Shown here: one piece after another, positions 14,401 through 26,623 of the stretch
How positions within the stretch are numbered: position 1 is the stretch's first letter
Layout of the letters: every line of letters begins with the position of its first letter
Assembly (NCBI RefSeq): GCF_901933205.1
Contig: NC_044572.1
Span: 24,080,501-24,144,500 of the forward strand
DNA: 64,000 nucleotides
Reading direction: 5' to 3'
Source: Camarhynchus parvulus
Taxonomy: Eukaryota > Chordata > Aves > Passeriformes > Thraupidae
Program-made: the position numbers and the translations under genes
Notes under the pieces: generated by a model
Seen by the model: the letters and a program-made list of their open reading frames with translations, nothing else
Told to the model about the DNA's origin: nothing
Databases searched by the model: none

Positions 14401-17400
14401 ACCTTTTCCAAAATGAAAAAAAATCTCATATAGTTCAATGGAGACCCTAGAAAACTTCAATTCCAGTGTCCTAGAAAATGAAGGATTATCACTGTCTTCA
14501 GAATGTCTTAGTCAGCAGAACTAGAATCTCTATAAGAGTGATATTGGGCAGTATGGGGATAGGAACTGATTTTTAAAACGCAGCTGTCAATCTTGCTAAG
14601 GAACAGGACGTAAATACACAGAAGGGTAAGAAGAAAAGAAGCAGCTGAACAAAAAGTTCAGGTTTGTCTTTTTTATGATTGTCTAAATTATATCCTTCAA
14701 GGCAAGAAAATAGGACCAGCAGAAATCCAGAACTATCTATTTTAGTTAAATGCAACCAAAATTTAGATTTTGTGGTAGCAAGAGAAGTCGTCTCCCAGTG
14801 TCACAGCAGGAAGGCAAGGCATGTTCTTCAATTGTAAGAGGCAACAACACATTAAACATCATCTGATTAATAATAATCTAATTGCTTATGGATGCATATG
14901 GATTTGCTTCCAAATTGCACTTCTAGAAACTCTTCTCCTGAAGCTACATGAAGAGTTATGAGTAATAGCTTTCAAAAGGGAACTAAAGACAGAAACCCAA
15001 CAAAGCAGAGGACTGAGGGGAGTTTTGCTAAATGCACCTTTGGTTCACAAAGTGGGGTGGATACTGCTCTTAAACACTGCTTTCTGCCAAAATGTAAAGA
15101 GAATGAAGCTGAGATGAAAAGGGGGGTCAGCCACAAAAAAATTCCACATTTGGTTCCCTTGCTATATGACTGTACCAAAATAATTCTGACTAAATGCACT
15201 GTATAGGGACAGTGAGCTGGGCAATGTAAGGCTCCCCTGCCACAAACCCAACAGCTCACAGGTGGCACAGGGCAAGGCTCAGCTCCTCCTGTTAGCCTCA
15301 GTAAACCTGCCTTGCTAGAAGGCCATTATATCCGCAATGTATTTTCTTTTCTTCCATTAGTAAGAATATTGCCAGCATGAATTACATACTGCATTCCTCA
15401 AAAACTAAACTCCTACCAATATCAGTGTGACCTGGAACCATTTCAGAGGGATTATACTAAAGATTAACCTGTCTAAAATATGAATATAAAATACTAATTG
15501 AGAGAATTGCATGTTGCCTGAATAGAGGCAAATAAAATAGCCCTGCTCAGAGTTTCACAGCCAGAAGTGGATGAGACAATGAATTTCCTGCTGTCACTGG
15601 CATTAAAGCAGTAGGTCTTGTTAGGTTTTCCAGACAAATTGATTTGTTTTTATGCATTATCACATTGTGCATGATGTGCACTGCAAGAAAGAGATTGATT
15701 CTTTCACAACACATTCCTGTCTAGTAAGAACTGATCTAAGTTCAGTGAAATAGGTGGGACTACACTTGGTAGCTAACTGTGAAGTTGTCAGACAGGAAAT
15801 GAACAGAGCACTGAACATGTTCTCCTTCACTTTGTTTCTGTGTTGTTTTCTTCAGAATACAATTTCACCTTTTTTACTTTCTAATATATTCCACAAATTT
15901 CTTCTTAGCATCAGTGCTGAATGTTGTAGGGGATCAGATACAGAGGGCTGGTATTCAGCACCTACAGATATGGATGGGAGGAGGATTCAATACTGTACTG
16001 ACAATAATGTTTCACTTTTCCAATTATGAATGATGTAAGTATCAAAGCAAAAAAATACAGAGGAAAGACATTATTTTATTTCAGGTCTCAAAGCTATACA
16101 TGGCCTCTTAGTGAAGTGACATAGCCATCGATTGGCTGATACACAGTGGTTTTGCAGATCATAGTGCAGCCCAAAACAACATAGCGTGAAATAGTTGTTT
16201 CAGAAATCCATGGGGTTACTTGCATGCCTAAAATATATACGGAGGTATTTGGATGTCAGAGACTCGATGGGGAGGAAATCTGACAGTCACTACATCATGG
16301 AAAATTGCTATTTTTTAGGATGAAGTTTCTGTTTCTCAGCAGAGAAGCTGGCTGTATTTTGTTTAACATGAATAAGGTACCAAAGGGAATAATGACTTGT
16401 GATACAAAACCCGATAGACTTCTCAGGACAGTTCAGTCTGTGCTTTTGGCCACCTGTTAGTGGCAGCCACTTTCATTAGCAGCTGACAGACTTGTAGACA
16501 GCCCCCTTATTTCTTGTCTCCCTCCTACTCTATTAAGTCTCTGTGTGACAACTAGCCACCTGTAAAGCAAGACTCACTACCCACTGGTTTGATGCCACAT
16601 CTGTAACACATGCTGGGTTACTCAACAGCTATTCTAGGAAGGCAGCTCTGGCTCAACCAGGAGATGCTGAGCTGCTGCCAGAACTGGGAAACAGGGTTCA
16701 CTGACCAGGATGCAGGCAAAGAGGCTGACAGAGGTGCTGATGAGGAGAAGAGAATCGTGCCAGAGGAAAATACCGGGTCCAGAAGACCACAGGTATTGTT
16801 CCTAAAGAGGACTGCAGAGAGAACAGTAGAAAATTAATTACTGGAGGAGGCTTTTCTTCCTCTGGTGCTGTACACAGAACAGGAATACTAAAAAAATTCC
16901 CAAATTTCAACTTTTGAATCTTGCCAGAAAGAGTAACTGCATTATGGACACACTGTGGGCCAGACTTCATGACAAGCATTTGTACATTAAGGAGTGATTT
17001 GCAATCAGTGTACAAGCCACAGGCCTCGGTGTTCATGAGCATTAGTAAGTGGGGTGAGATACTTCTCCATGGATGGCTTCAAGTGTTCCTTTGAAAAGTG
17101 CTGGTGTAGCAGAGCAATTTGCTCAGAACAAGTCACTGGAGACTGATAAGAGGAAAAGCTGAGAATAGTTTGGTGGGGAGCAAGTAGGAAAGTGGCTCTG
17201 AAATCACTGCCATCTATGAAGGATGAGGACCTTTAGTCATTTCTGTGATCACAAGGCTGCCCAACACCCACCTTTGCAGGTTCAAGCCAAGCATTACATG
17301 GAGTATACATAAACTAAGACTGCTAGTGCCATATATTTTTTTTTCTTCCTTGAAAACCATGAAAGCAGGGAAAGGAAAAGACTTGTAGTAAATCTTCCTA

Positions 17401-19114
17401 GTCATAAAGAGGGCTGTTGCTGTGTGGGAAGGATATCATGAGTAAAATGGAGTCTGAAACAGAAGGTACAGACCACATCTTAGAGGCACTTCTAATACGT
17501 ATGCAGGAAAATTCTTGTGCAACCTAAGGATCCAGAGTCTCAGGCTCTCTCCTGAATTTGGGCATTTCTGTGTGGGAACTGAACTAAGTTTAGCCAATTG
17601 TTCTCAAATGTTCTTTTGGAATCTTTTGTGCAAATAGTCTAATTGTTGAAGTACTGGTCCACAGAGAGGGAGACCTGAGTGAAAGACAGTCTTGCAGCTG
17701 AGGGTCTCAGCTTCTCAGTCTGCTTTCCCCAGGTGCTCCAATGAGGAGCCATGAGCATGACCCTGCTCCAAGACTCCTTCTTGAAAATTATGACACTGTA
17801 CAGAAAAGAGATCAAGTCTTGTGAAGAAAGGGCACAAAAGACAAGATCTTATGATTTGGTGCCCATTGTCTGTCTCAGAGGCGTAACTTGCTACGAAGAT
17901 GAGTTGGGTTGGTCTCAAGGTGTTTCCACAGGAAAGTGGATAGTGACCTTGCCACATGAGCTCACTTTCCAAGCATAGGATTCCTGAGCAAAAAAATTTC
18001 TTTCAATCCATCCTGTCCAATGCCCACTTCCACTAGAAAGGGGAATGTTCCTTCACGAAAGATTGAATGGAGGTCAGACTGGGTCTGAAGTTGGAAATTT
18101 GCTACTTGCTGTGCGAATTCTGTAATTATGGACAGCTTGATTTATGAAGAACAGAAATAACAATCAATATGGCTGCTATTGTAAATGGGATTCAGCAAAA
18201 TGTGTACGGGGTTTGATTCAACCTGGAAACTCCTCTGTTTCTAAATAAGCAATAAGCTCAAGAAAATCAATTTTAGCTATTGGTGCCGGATAATTAACTC
18301 ACAGCTATGCAATAGTTTGTTTTCTTCATTTCCAGTTGGGCACCTTCATTTTGGGTTAAGCTTGTTGAAAATTTTCAGATTTATGCACCCTCCCTCCCAA
18401 ATATTTCATTTAACTGCAACTGGTGCATTGTGACTGTGTAGAATTTAGCACAGTGTGCCATCAAGCCCCACCTAGAGGCAACGTGTCCTGAACAAGGAGC
18501 ACACAATTGTGTCTCTCTTCAAACACTCTTCAAACTCTTTGCAGAGTTAAACTTGTGTCTAATATTTCCTCATATCTGTTTAGAAATACTTGCATTGGTT
18601 TTTCATTTTTCCTTTTAAATATTCTTCAATTACTTCTCTCAGTCTACTTCTAGTATTTGTATGAATAATTCAGCTAAGAACTGAAACTCAGAGACTGAAA
18701 GAACATTATTTCTGCTCATCTTCTTTCATAAAATTATATTTTCCAGTAAAAACTGGAACAAAGAACATACTGATACATATTTCAAGCACATAAGCATCTT
18801 CTCTTCATTATAAAAACTTAGAATGTGGTGCTAAGAATATCTTGATGTTGTAATTCAGAAGCTGACATTTTCATAAACTAGCTTCCATAAATCCATGGGT
18901 TGTATTTACATAAATATAAATACGTATAAAATATTTTAAAATTAAAATATGTTAATTATGGAACCCAAAAGCTTGATGTGTTTTAATTTCAACCAAACTT
19001 TCTGAGATTTTACAGAGCTGCAAAAATGCCACTGGATTGAGTACATCTACTCAATGGCACAAATGTTCTGAAGACATCCTTTGGAAGATAAAATGGTAAA
19101 AAGAAATACTCTAC
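11417..19114 (-). other. CALCR: CALCR intron between the CNRTW exon and the last ectodomain exon
   Basis: A 7.7-kb intron, donor GTAGAG at 19114, acceptor CAG at 11419-11417. A GC-richer patch at about 11870-12440 carries overlapping chance frames with no recognised domain. A T-run lies near 14199-14212. I see no further exon or clear mobile element. Confidence 0.85.
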
Positions 19115-19225
19115 CGGTTGGATCGAAGTCTGGAAAATAATCCGGACAATTCTGAGCAGTGAGCCTTCCAGCAGGTGTGTCATCCCAGCACAACCAACCA
19201 TCCCATGTTCGGTTGCAGAACAGAC
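19115..19225 (-). CDS. CALCR: CALCR exon: hormone-receptor domain core ([11 protein letters not shown])
   Basis: Third coding exon, residues 69-104 with split codons at both ends (Gly68 and Glu105). Acceptor TTAAATGTCCAG, donor GTAGAG. It encodes the signature of the class B extracellular hormone-receptor domain: [19 protein letters not shown], followed by [12 protein letters not shown]. Three of the six disulphide cysteines are here (FCN, LCW, NCP), together with the structural Asp/Trp residues of the short consensus core and an N-glycosylation sequon NRT. The DDTPAG version matches CALCR rather than CALCRL, which I recall as having VAAG at this place. The donor lacks the usual A at +4 but keeps GT and G at +5. 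Confidence 0.95.
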
Positions 19226-20839
19226 CTGGACATTTAAGAAGATTGCAAGAGTTAATTCCACAAAAAGAGTTAACTCCCTCCTGAACTGATCTGTTCTAGC
19301 CTCTCGAGGATTATTGCTGCCTGCAGATAATCAAGCTTTCTTTTTGTAATATATCCTTTTATTATTGTAACACTCAGAGTGGCATTCAGGTACTAGAAGG
19401 TACTTGTTTTTACTGACCTGATGTTAGTGGTATTCATTTTACCAGAAAGTTACATTTTAAAGCATATTGAACTGAACTTTGAGTGTGGGGTCCAACCCTA
19501 CAAATTTCTCTTCTTGATTCTCTTTCTGTCAGCTCTAAGCACGTACACTAGTTGTGCCCAAGGACCTGTGAGACATCCATTTTTCATTTCACCTTTTGCT
19601 GCTCAGTAGGTCTGACAATCAGGCATTTGGAATGTAAAGATAGGAAGCATTTGTGGGGACATGCCAGCTAAAAGCAACATTAGCAGAGACAGGTGGTCCC
19701 TGCCAGGCTGTTGCCTGGTTCAACACCAGAGGCTGGTGATGTAGCTACAAACGCAGTGAAGCAGGTGCAAGATGGATCTGTAGCAGGCAGATTCTGCCTG
19801 CTGACGTTGTCTAGGTAGGCATGCTGTGATCCTGTCCTCATCATGCCCCTTCTGGGAAGGTGGTGCTGTTGAGGCTGTGGGACGTTCCCAGCCCCCAAAC
19901 AGCAGAACTCAGCTCGTTGTTGATCCCTGTTACAGAGATTGTACATGCCATGGTCCTCAGAAATTGTGCTCTAAGGCTGTTTGCTGTAACATGTAACATG
20001 ACTCATCGTGGATTTATACAAGATACACATTAAACCCCCCTACACTTCCTGGTTTTTTTCCATTCAAAACCAGTTTATGTTGGGGAAAGAGTATTTGTCA
20101 CCAAGATCATCAGGTTAAAGTGAAATAGAATGAGAAGATACATTTTAGCTTTTTTTTTTCACTCTGGGCCTGAGGAAGTATTAAAATGAAGGTTGTTTTT
20201 GAAAGAATTGTAATAGAAAGCACCTAATAAACACTGCAAGTTATTAACATATAACAGGTAGTTACTTCTAGAACTTTTGAAACTATCCACAGATAAACTA
20301 ACTGAAGCAAGAAAGCTGTAAAAAGACATCTGAATTGTTCCAACTTGCACCAATAACTGCTTGTAAGTCAAGTAGTTGTTGATTAAAAATAAAAAGCATA
20401 AAATTTAAAACTGAATTTTTTCCAGATTAGATCTTGTTCAGAAAAGAAATTTTTATGCACACTTTTTCTTCATTAGCTAAGATTTTATGCACATATATTT
20501 TTCAGTTATCAAGTTAAATGTGCAAATGTTACTTGTTCACTTAATTAACCAATCACCATATCAGCAGCTTGTTATCTTTCCTTCAGGCATTGTCATATTC
20601 TTCTAGATCTTTGAAATGTATCTGAAAAACTTTTAGGAACATTTTTGTAATACCAAAGAAGAAGAAGAAGAGTAGAAAGTGATTGCAATCTGAGCTTGTT
20701 TTTGAAAAGTAGTGCCAAATGGAGTTGGAGGGAATATCTAGTTTTAAAACTTTAAATCCTTCGCCTGGCCTGATAAAGAAAAATAATCACATAGGTCAAT
20801 CTATGCATCATGGACTTGTCTTCCAAGGTAATTATCAGG

Positions 20840-20915
20840 ATATATATATATATATGCTCACATTTATCTTTATCTATCTATCTCTGTATACATATACACC
20901 CACATATATATATAT
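20840..20915 (+). repeat. (TA)n and TATC-rich simple repeat
   Basis: An AT dinucleotide run (20840-20855) is followed by TTTATCTATCTATC and a second ATATATATATAT run (20903-20915). It lies in the CALCR intron 19226-22159. Frames across it are not genes. Confidence 0.85.
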
Positions 20916-21653
20916 CCGGACACACTGCTGTTCTGGAGGGGTGGTCATGTCCTTCCATGTGCCTGAGCTCCTCATTTTACTTTGTCTTCAGTTCAGAGTA
21001 CAATTTCAGTGGTGCTGGCACCATTTTGCAGTCATCCATTATCCTCAGTCTGAGTTATAAATGAATTAAGTGCACATTGCCATGAACCAACAGCCCCCAA
21101 TGGCATCACTTAAATTTAGCTGCCAGCTGAAGGAATGCAGGCTGTCCTCCTGCAACAGCACTGCCCTTGAGAACCCTACTAGGAATTCATGTCTTGATAC
21201 ATATAAATTCCCATCTCATGCTGGAATATCAACTTATCACACAAGGAAAGTGAAAAAGAAAGGTGAATCCAGTGGTTACTGTCAACAGATGCAAAAATCA
21301 GGTGTTTACAGAGGGGGAGACTAAAAGAGTAATCTAACAAGAAACAGTAAGTTACTTCCCCTGCAAGTCCAGCAACTAAAAGGCTTATTTTTAACCGAAA
21401 CACCATTCCTTCTACCCAATAATCCTGTTAACTGCTTGTGGGTACTATTCACCTATTCACTATTCACTCTTCACTATTCACTGATATTTTTTTCTCTAGC
21501 TCCTCATATCTTCATTCGTATCTTCTGTGAGAAAAAGTAACCAGAACTCTCAGTCCCAAACAGAAATGCTGCTTTAAATACAATTGCAGCATCACTATTA
21601 TTTGTCATTTCCCTTTTTATTAATCTTCATGTATGCCTTCTATTCAATAAAGA

Positions 21654-21703
21654 TGTTTTACAAACCTCTTTTATAAGCCTCAGTGTTTTATAAACCTCTT
21701 TTT
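21654..21703 (+). repeat. Imperfect 30-bp tandem duplication
   Basis: TGTTTTACAAACCTCTTTT at 21654 recurs 30 bases on as TGTTTTATAAACCTCTTTT at 21684, with one base different. A small local duplication about 0.45 kb from the exon at 22160-22313, without coding content. Confidence 0.75.
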
Positions 21704-22159
21704 CCTGTTGTTGCTGCTGAATATAGAATATGTGGAACTTTAGCTGGTACAGAGCATGATACCCAGCAGTCAATACAGAAACACCAAAAAATTGAAACAC
21801 TGAGTGGAGCAAACAGACCAACATTTATATTTAGGATTCACAATCAGGTGCGACTTTGCTGAGAGGTTCAGGAAAATGTTATTCCCCAAGCAAGAACAAG
21901 AGAGATTCAAGCAGCAAAGCACTGAGCCAGAAATGTAGGTGACAGGGGAAGGAAGAGCTGTTCATTCCCTGGGCTTCTTCCAGGCTTTTTCCTTTCTTTG
22001 CCCTAGGAGGATGCTAAGTAAGTGTGAGTTTGTTTACTGCTTGTGGAAAGGAAACTGCACCCTGAGGAAGACTATGGGTTAGTATAGAGAAGAAAATATT
22101 TCTTCATAGTTATATAACCACACATGGCAAATAAAGATTCTTAAAAAAACCCTTTTTAC

Positions 22160-22313
22160 CTTTTTTCTTGTATGGAGGAGCTCTGTTCATCCTCTCATAA
22201 CATTTGAACTGTGAATCTATTATCTTCTGCCGTATCACTGAATTTTCAGTTACTACAGGCTCTAATGTAGGATCAGTATAATTTACAGCAGAAGAAAGAC
22301 TTGGAACAATTCT
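22160..22313 (-). CDS. CALCR: CALCR exon: N-terminal ectodomain, first cysteine
   Basis: Second coding exon of the calcitonin receptor, residues 17-67 plus the first base of codon 68. Acceptor TTTCCTTTCCATACAG, donor GTAAAAAGG. The segment begins RIVPSLSSAVNYTDPTLEP, where human CALCR has a matching stretch ending NQTYPTIEP. This asparagine sequon and the PT-EP pattern separate it from CALCRL. Further on it carries IIDSQFKCYERM, the N-terminal alpha helix of the ectodomain with the first of six conserved cysteines. It ends PPYKKK, before the CNRTWDGW motif of the next exon. The start of this exon probably contributes the end of the signal peptide; the cleavage site cannot be fixed by eye. Phase 0 on entry and phase 1 on exit fit both neighbouring exons. 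Confidence 0.93.
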
Positions 22314-22942
22314 CTGTATGGAAAGGAAAAGCTGTTAGTACAACTGGATAAACAAAGAGGATTAAATTTACAAAAAGTGAGGACCAGAAATTTCTATTAC
22401 TCATTCTTGAAAGGCCTTTTATTTGCACATATGTTTATCATTATGATGGGCCTTGTACTACTTACAAAGTAAATGCTGAATTTATTAGTTTACCTCATGA
22501 AAACATAATATTTTAACCAAGCCATTTTTCTTGCTGAAGAGACAGTCATTAAATACTTGATAAAGTCATCAAAATCTTTTCATTTAATTTAGTGTCTTCA
22601 AGAGAATTTTCTGTTAAACCCATATATTTCTGTTAACTTGTGCTAATTTCATTCTAGACAGTACAGGCAAAATACCTCAGGGCCACAACCTTTGCTTTGA
22701 GCTTCTGCAACAGTTAAGGTCAAAGAAGGTAGAGTTTAAACCTCAATGCTTGACCTTAGCTCCTAGTTAAGTACCTAAGCAGACCCCCTAAATTTGATAG
22801 TCTAAATAGCAAGGTCCTCTTTGATACAGTGGCATCTTCTGAATGATCCCATTCTAAACTGCCTGTCTGTTAAAGGAAAGGATCACTGCCTTTGGAAGGC
22901 AAAGATCTCAGCTAGAGAGGTCAGTTATGCTCTTTTGCCTTT

Positions 22943-22963
22943 CATCCATCCATCCGTCCGTCC
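22943..22963 (+). repeat. (CATC)n / (CGTC)n short tetranucleotide repeat
   Basis: CATCCATCCATC runs into CGTCCGTCC, a short imperfect tetranucleotide repeat, followed by pyrimidine-rich DNA up to about 23000. Confidence 0.75.
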
Positions 22964-23615
22964 TGCCCTCAATCACTCCACCCCTCCTTCCCACCCCACC
23001 TTGTACAGCTGAGGTCTATAAGCAGAAATGAAAGTGTGGAGCTTTAGTTTGTTCTGTTCTGCCTCAATCCTGTATTGTGACTCTTCTTTGCTTGAAGGTG
23101 ACAGTAAAAGATGAGTTCCTCTGCTTCCCCACTCAAAAACAACATTGCTGTAGCACTTTCCTAGCATGACCCTCTGTTTTCCCCTATACTAAATGGTACT
23201 GAAGCCATCACAAACACATTCAGATTAATTTTCAGGCTGCTTCAAAATCTAGGACTCTCATAAACATACAAACTTGACCTTTTTTAGCAGCAAATGCAAA
23301 TACAGAGATCTTTAGGCATGTATTTGTAGTTGTTTGAACTCAAAACATGACAGGTTTGAAAGTTCAAATATCTGCTTACTTCTTACATTTTGCTGCCCCT
23401 TTTTTATGGCACATCACAGACAATTGTATTCCATCAATACATTACTTCCCCCCGCCATTTGCATGCTAACTCACCTTTGTAAATACATGGCAAAACCATA
23501 GTGTGTTTGACTTAACTGAAAAAAAAGCCATTACTTTTATCCTCATACTTCTGTACTAAACCATGTAAGTTTAATATTTTTATACTCTTATATCAAATCA
23601 ATTATGTTTTTCTAA

Positions 23616-23647
23616 TCTCATCTCATCTCATCTCATCTCATCATCTC
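23616..23647 (+). repeat. (TCTCA)n pentanucleotide repeat
   Basis: Five TCTCA units in a row, followed by a partial TCATCTC. A short microsatellite in the first CALCR coding intron. Confidence 0.9.
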
Positions 23648-24768
23648 TTTTGACACAAACGTTTTCAACTGTATACACCTGCTAGCTGGAGGACATGGAG
23701 GCAGTCAATCTTGTACTTAAGTAGGTGCTTGAAATAAAGTAGGAGGAATAAGAATGAAAATATTTTCTGGCAGAGATAATTTTATATAAATTTTAGATGT
23801 ATGTATACATCACCCTCTTGCCCTCCCCCCAAGATATATTTGGATGATGAAGCCATTTGGAACATTTCATCTGGCCCTCCAAGTAAAAAATTAAGTATCT
23901 AGAAAGTCAGAACAGGAAATATAGAAGCAAAGTCAAACATCACAGATCCCTTAGCTTTAAAAAGACTAAAGGGAGCAACTGGAGTCCCCAAGAATATTTT
24001 AAAAACCAGCCAAGGAAATCCTAAATCCAGCACAGGAAAGTGGAGATAAGGTTCTTCAGACAACCTCAGCTTTGTCATAGCCCTTCAGGTCCATGTCCAT
24101 GACACAGGCTCTGGTGCTTCTCTGAAGTGATTAGTAGATAATGCATGTTAATTTTTCCCATTCTTATTTTGAATAATACCTCAGTTGCAAACTGTACTCA
24201 AGACAGAAATAACAGCTTCATCACAGGATGCTAGGAGGACTTCTATGGCAATGCCTTTCTTCTTGATAATTTCTCTGCAATTCTTGGCCAGTTTGGGAAC
24301 ACATCCATATGAAGGATGATGGTTTTGAGGGGTGAAACACAATTTGGGCATTAAAGTCACAGTATTCTTATAGATAGTTTCGTTACTTGCAGTGTGTAAT
24401 TCCTGAAGAAGTTGGCTCTTATTGGGTGCAGTTTAATGAGAATATTCTGATTCTTGGAGGTAGAGAGTACCTGTGATGGTGGATAGATTAAATGTCTTGT
24501 ACTGTGTACAAAATTATGTAGGAGTGCTCAGCCATGTAACCAGGAGGCCCATTCTACTGCCCCTGCACAAGACAATCGTGGAGCAGCTGAAATTGCCAGC
24601 CAAATTTCTACTGCCCACATTTAGGCCAGCATTTCACTCAGACAGATAAAAATATGAATGAGTTGTGCCACTAAAACTCATCAGTGGAAATCACTTGATG
24701 GCCTCCAGTAAAATGAAAGCAAGTTTGGATAAAAGTCGGAATAATAACATTAGATTTATAATGGTCTC

Positions 24769-25406
24769 TGTCCTAGGGTTACTTTATGATGCTTGTATCT
24801 CAATCATCTGCTCTGTTTATGCTGGATATTATATTCTGTGCCTTCAAGGCTGGCTCTGACAGCAAAGGTGGGGAGAAGAAGCACAGTTTTTGTTATCAAC
24901 CTCACTCACTCCTCCACATTCGGCTGGACTGTGCTGTCTGGGCATGGACGGGCCAGAACACCACACTCCTTTTGCTTTTTAGCTAGTTAGTTAGTTTAGC
25001 TAGCTGAGACAGTCTGAGCTTTCCCTGGGCTGTTTTTCTCTCCCTTTTCTTGGCACCATTTGAACCTGCTCCAGACCGGGACCCACGAAACACCGAAAAC
25101 ACTTTGCAATGTGCTGGGGCCCGCTCTACAGCCTTCCCCAGGGCTGGAGAGACTGACAGCAGAGTGACCACCCACCAGAGAGACTTTCTGAATTTGTCAT
25201 CTCTTCAGAGCAGTGAATGAGTTTTGTCATCCAGTATTGTTCATTTTGTGTGCTGGGGGCTGCTGTGCTTGTTAAATAAACAGGTTCTTTCCACTTCCCT
25301 CTGAGGAATCCTTCCTGAACTGGTTGGGGAGAGGGGCTCTGTGGGTTTGCTTTCTGGAGGGGCCCCCTTTGAAGGTTTTCTTCCAAATTTGCCCTAAACC
25401 AGGACA
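24769..25406 (+). mobile_element. Solo LTR of an avian endogenous retrovirus
   Basis: A complete 638-bp LTR begins TGTCCTAGGG and ends CCCTAAACCAGGACA, so it has TG...CA termini with short imperfect inverted ends. It is flanked by a 5-bp direct target duplication, GTCTC, at 24764-24768 and 25407-25411. A polyadenylation signal AATAAA lies at 25275-25280, so the LTR reads on the plus strand, antisense to CALCR. No primer-binding site, gag, pol or env follows, which marks a solo LTR left by recombination between two LTRs. The 5-bp duplication fits ERVL-like or some ERV1-like elements. It resembles LTRs common in songbirds, though I cannot name the family. The intact duplication and termini suggest a fairly recent insertion. 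Confidence 0.85.
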
Positions 25407-26539
25407 GTCTCTAAAATTATTTTTATTCTTTTTTTTTTCCTCTTTTTTTCTTTTTCTTTCTATAAAACACAATGACTCAGATCTTCAAAGGTAATTGCCC
25501 AAAAATCTTTCTGGGCACTTTTTATGTAATTGAATAAGTTGTGTGGGAAATCAAATTAAGGGGTTATACATAGGTATGTCATCTGTGATATGCCCTTTAA
25601 ATCTACTCTTTCCTTTGATTGCTATTCCTCATTTTTGTTTGCCTAGATCTGAAAAGCTGGCCTTGGAAGCTTGAACACAATTTTCTTCTCCATATAAATA
25701 AGATTACCATTTCAGCAGATTAATGAAATATAAATTTTGTGGCTTGCTGGAGGTGGAGAAGTCATATCCCTGTTTCAAATACTGGGTATTTTACCATCCA
25801 AAAGAGAATCCCATGTCCACCACCCAGAATTTAAAGCTTGACCTCCCAAAGTCAGTCCAGTGGGCTGATGATCCAGCCTTTATATACCTGTAGTCAGACA
25901 AGAATTTTGGTACAGTTTGTGATGCCAGATGTTATTATTTGTTTTAGTCTCCCTCACTCCTTACTATAGCAGTCAGAAAAAGGCAAATGGGGCAGGAAGA
26001 CATCTCTGGCTCATTATTCTCTTTTCAAAAATAGCAGGAGCTTGGCTATGGTTACATGGGAGAGAAAGTTTAGTCTGTATCATGTTAATGGGAGAGGTTG
26101 AGAGTGTCCCATGAACATCTGTGTATAAGGGTGTATCAGCTCTCATGGAATTCATGATTTTGACTCACCTGTTCTACTATGTTTTCTTTGCTATGGCAAT
26201 GCATTTTAGAAATTAAGACTTAAAAGACACATTTGTACCACAAAAAAGCCAAGGTCAATTAATCTTTGCCTGGCAACTACCTACAAATATTGAACCTATA
26301 AAATATGGAACAAATTTTAATTGTTCATAGTTCATTAATGCACATTAAAAAGCCTTCCCATCCATGCATCAGATACTTCAGATGGAAATATAGATGATGT
26401 TTATACAATAAAGGAATGCCTCATTCATTTATAAACATTCTTTATTAAGGAGAAATAATTAATTCACAATAATCAATGTGATCATTGCTTAAAAATGCAC
26501 TGAATTCTTCAGAAGAAAACAGTTTAAGTGATGTCCCAT

Positions 26540-26623
26540 GCAGCAGTTTAGCAGCCGTACATATGATGTCACTCCTAAAAGTCCAAGTAAATGACGTCAT
26601 ACATACGACCACCAAGCCACCAC
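26540..26623 (-). ncRNA. MIR489: mir-489 precursor hairpin (CALCR intron)
   Basis: Read on the minus strand, this 84-nt stretch folds into a microRNA precursor. The 5p arm occupies 26589-26610 and the 3p arm 26551-26572, with a loop around 26573-26588. The 3p strand begins GUGACAUCAUAUGUACGGCU and has the miR-489 seed UGACAUC. It agrees with the avian miR-489 I remember and differs from the human strand at only a few places after the seed. The flanking stem (CUUGGUGGUCGUAU on the left, CUAAACUGCU on the right) also matches the human precursor. Mammalian MIR489 lies in a CALCR intron on the sense strand, as here, so it is probably processed from the CALCR transcript. In mammals miR-489 is linked to muscle stem-cell quiescence; that role is not shown here. 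Confidence 0.95.

Larger units (their letters stand above)
19226..22159 (-). other. CALCR: CALCR intron between the first-cysteine exon and the CNRTW exon
   Basis: A 2.9-kb intron, donor GTAAAAAGG at 22159, acceptor CAG at 19228-19226. It contains the TA/TATC repeat (20840-20915), a GAAGAAGAAGAAG run near 20659, a run of TATTCAC-like units near 21446-21482, and the 30-bp duplication at 21654. A GC-richer patch at about 19680-19940 is of unknown nature. Confidence 0.85.

Noticed and set aside
19010..19261. 83-aa minus-strand frame over the CNRTW exon
   Set aside because: It is another reading frame of the CALCR exon 19115-19225; the true frame gives the class B receptor motifs.
23281..23380. 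Candidate MIR653 remnant (TGTTTGAACTC...GGTTTGAAAGTTCAAA)
   Set aside because: The words only loosely resemble MIR653 arms; neither the seed region nor the stem order matches.
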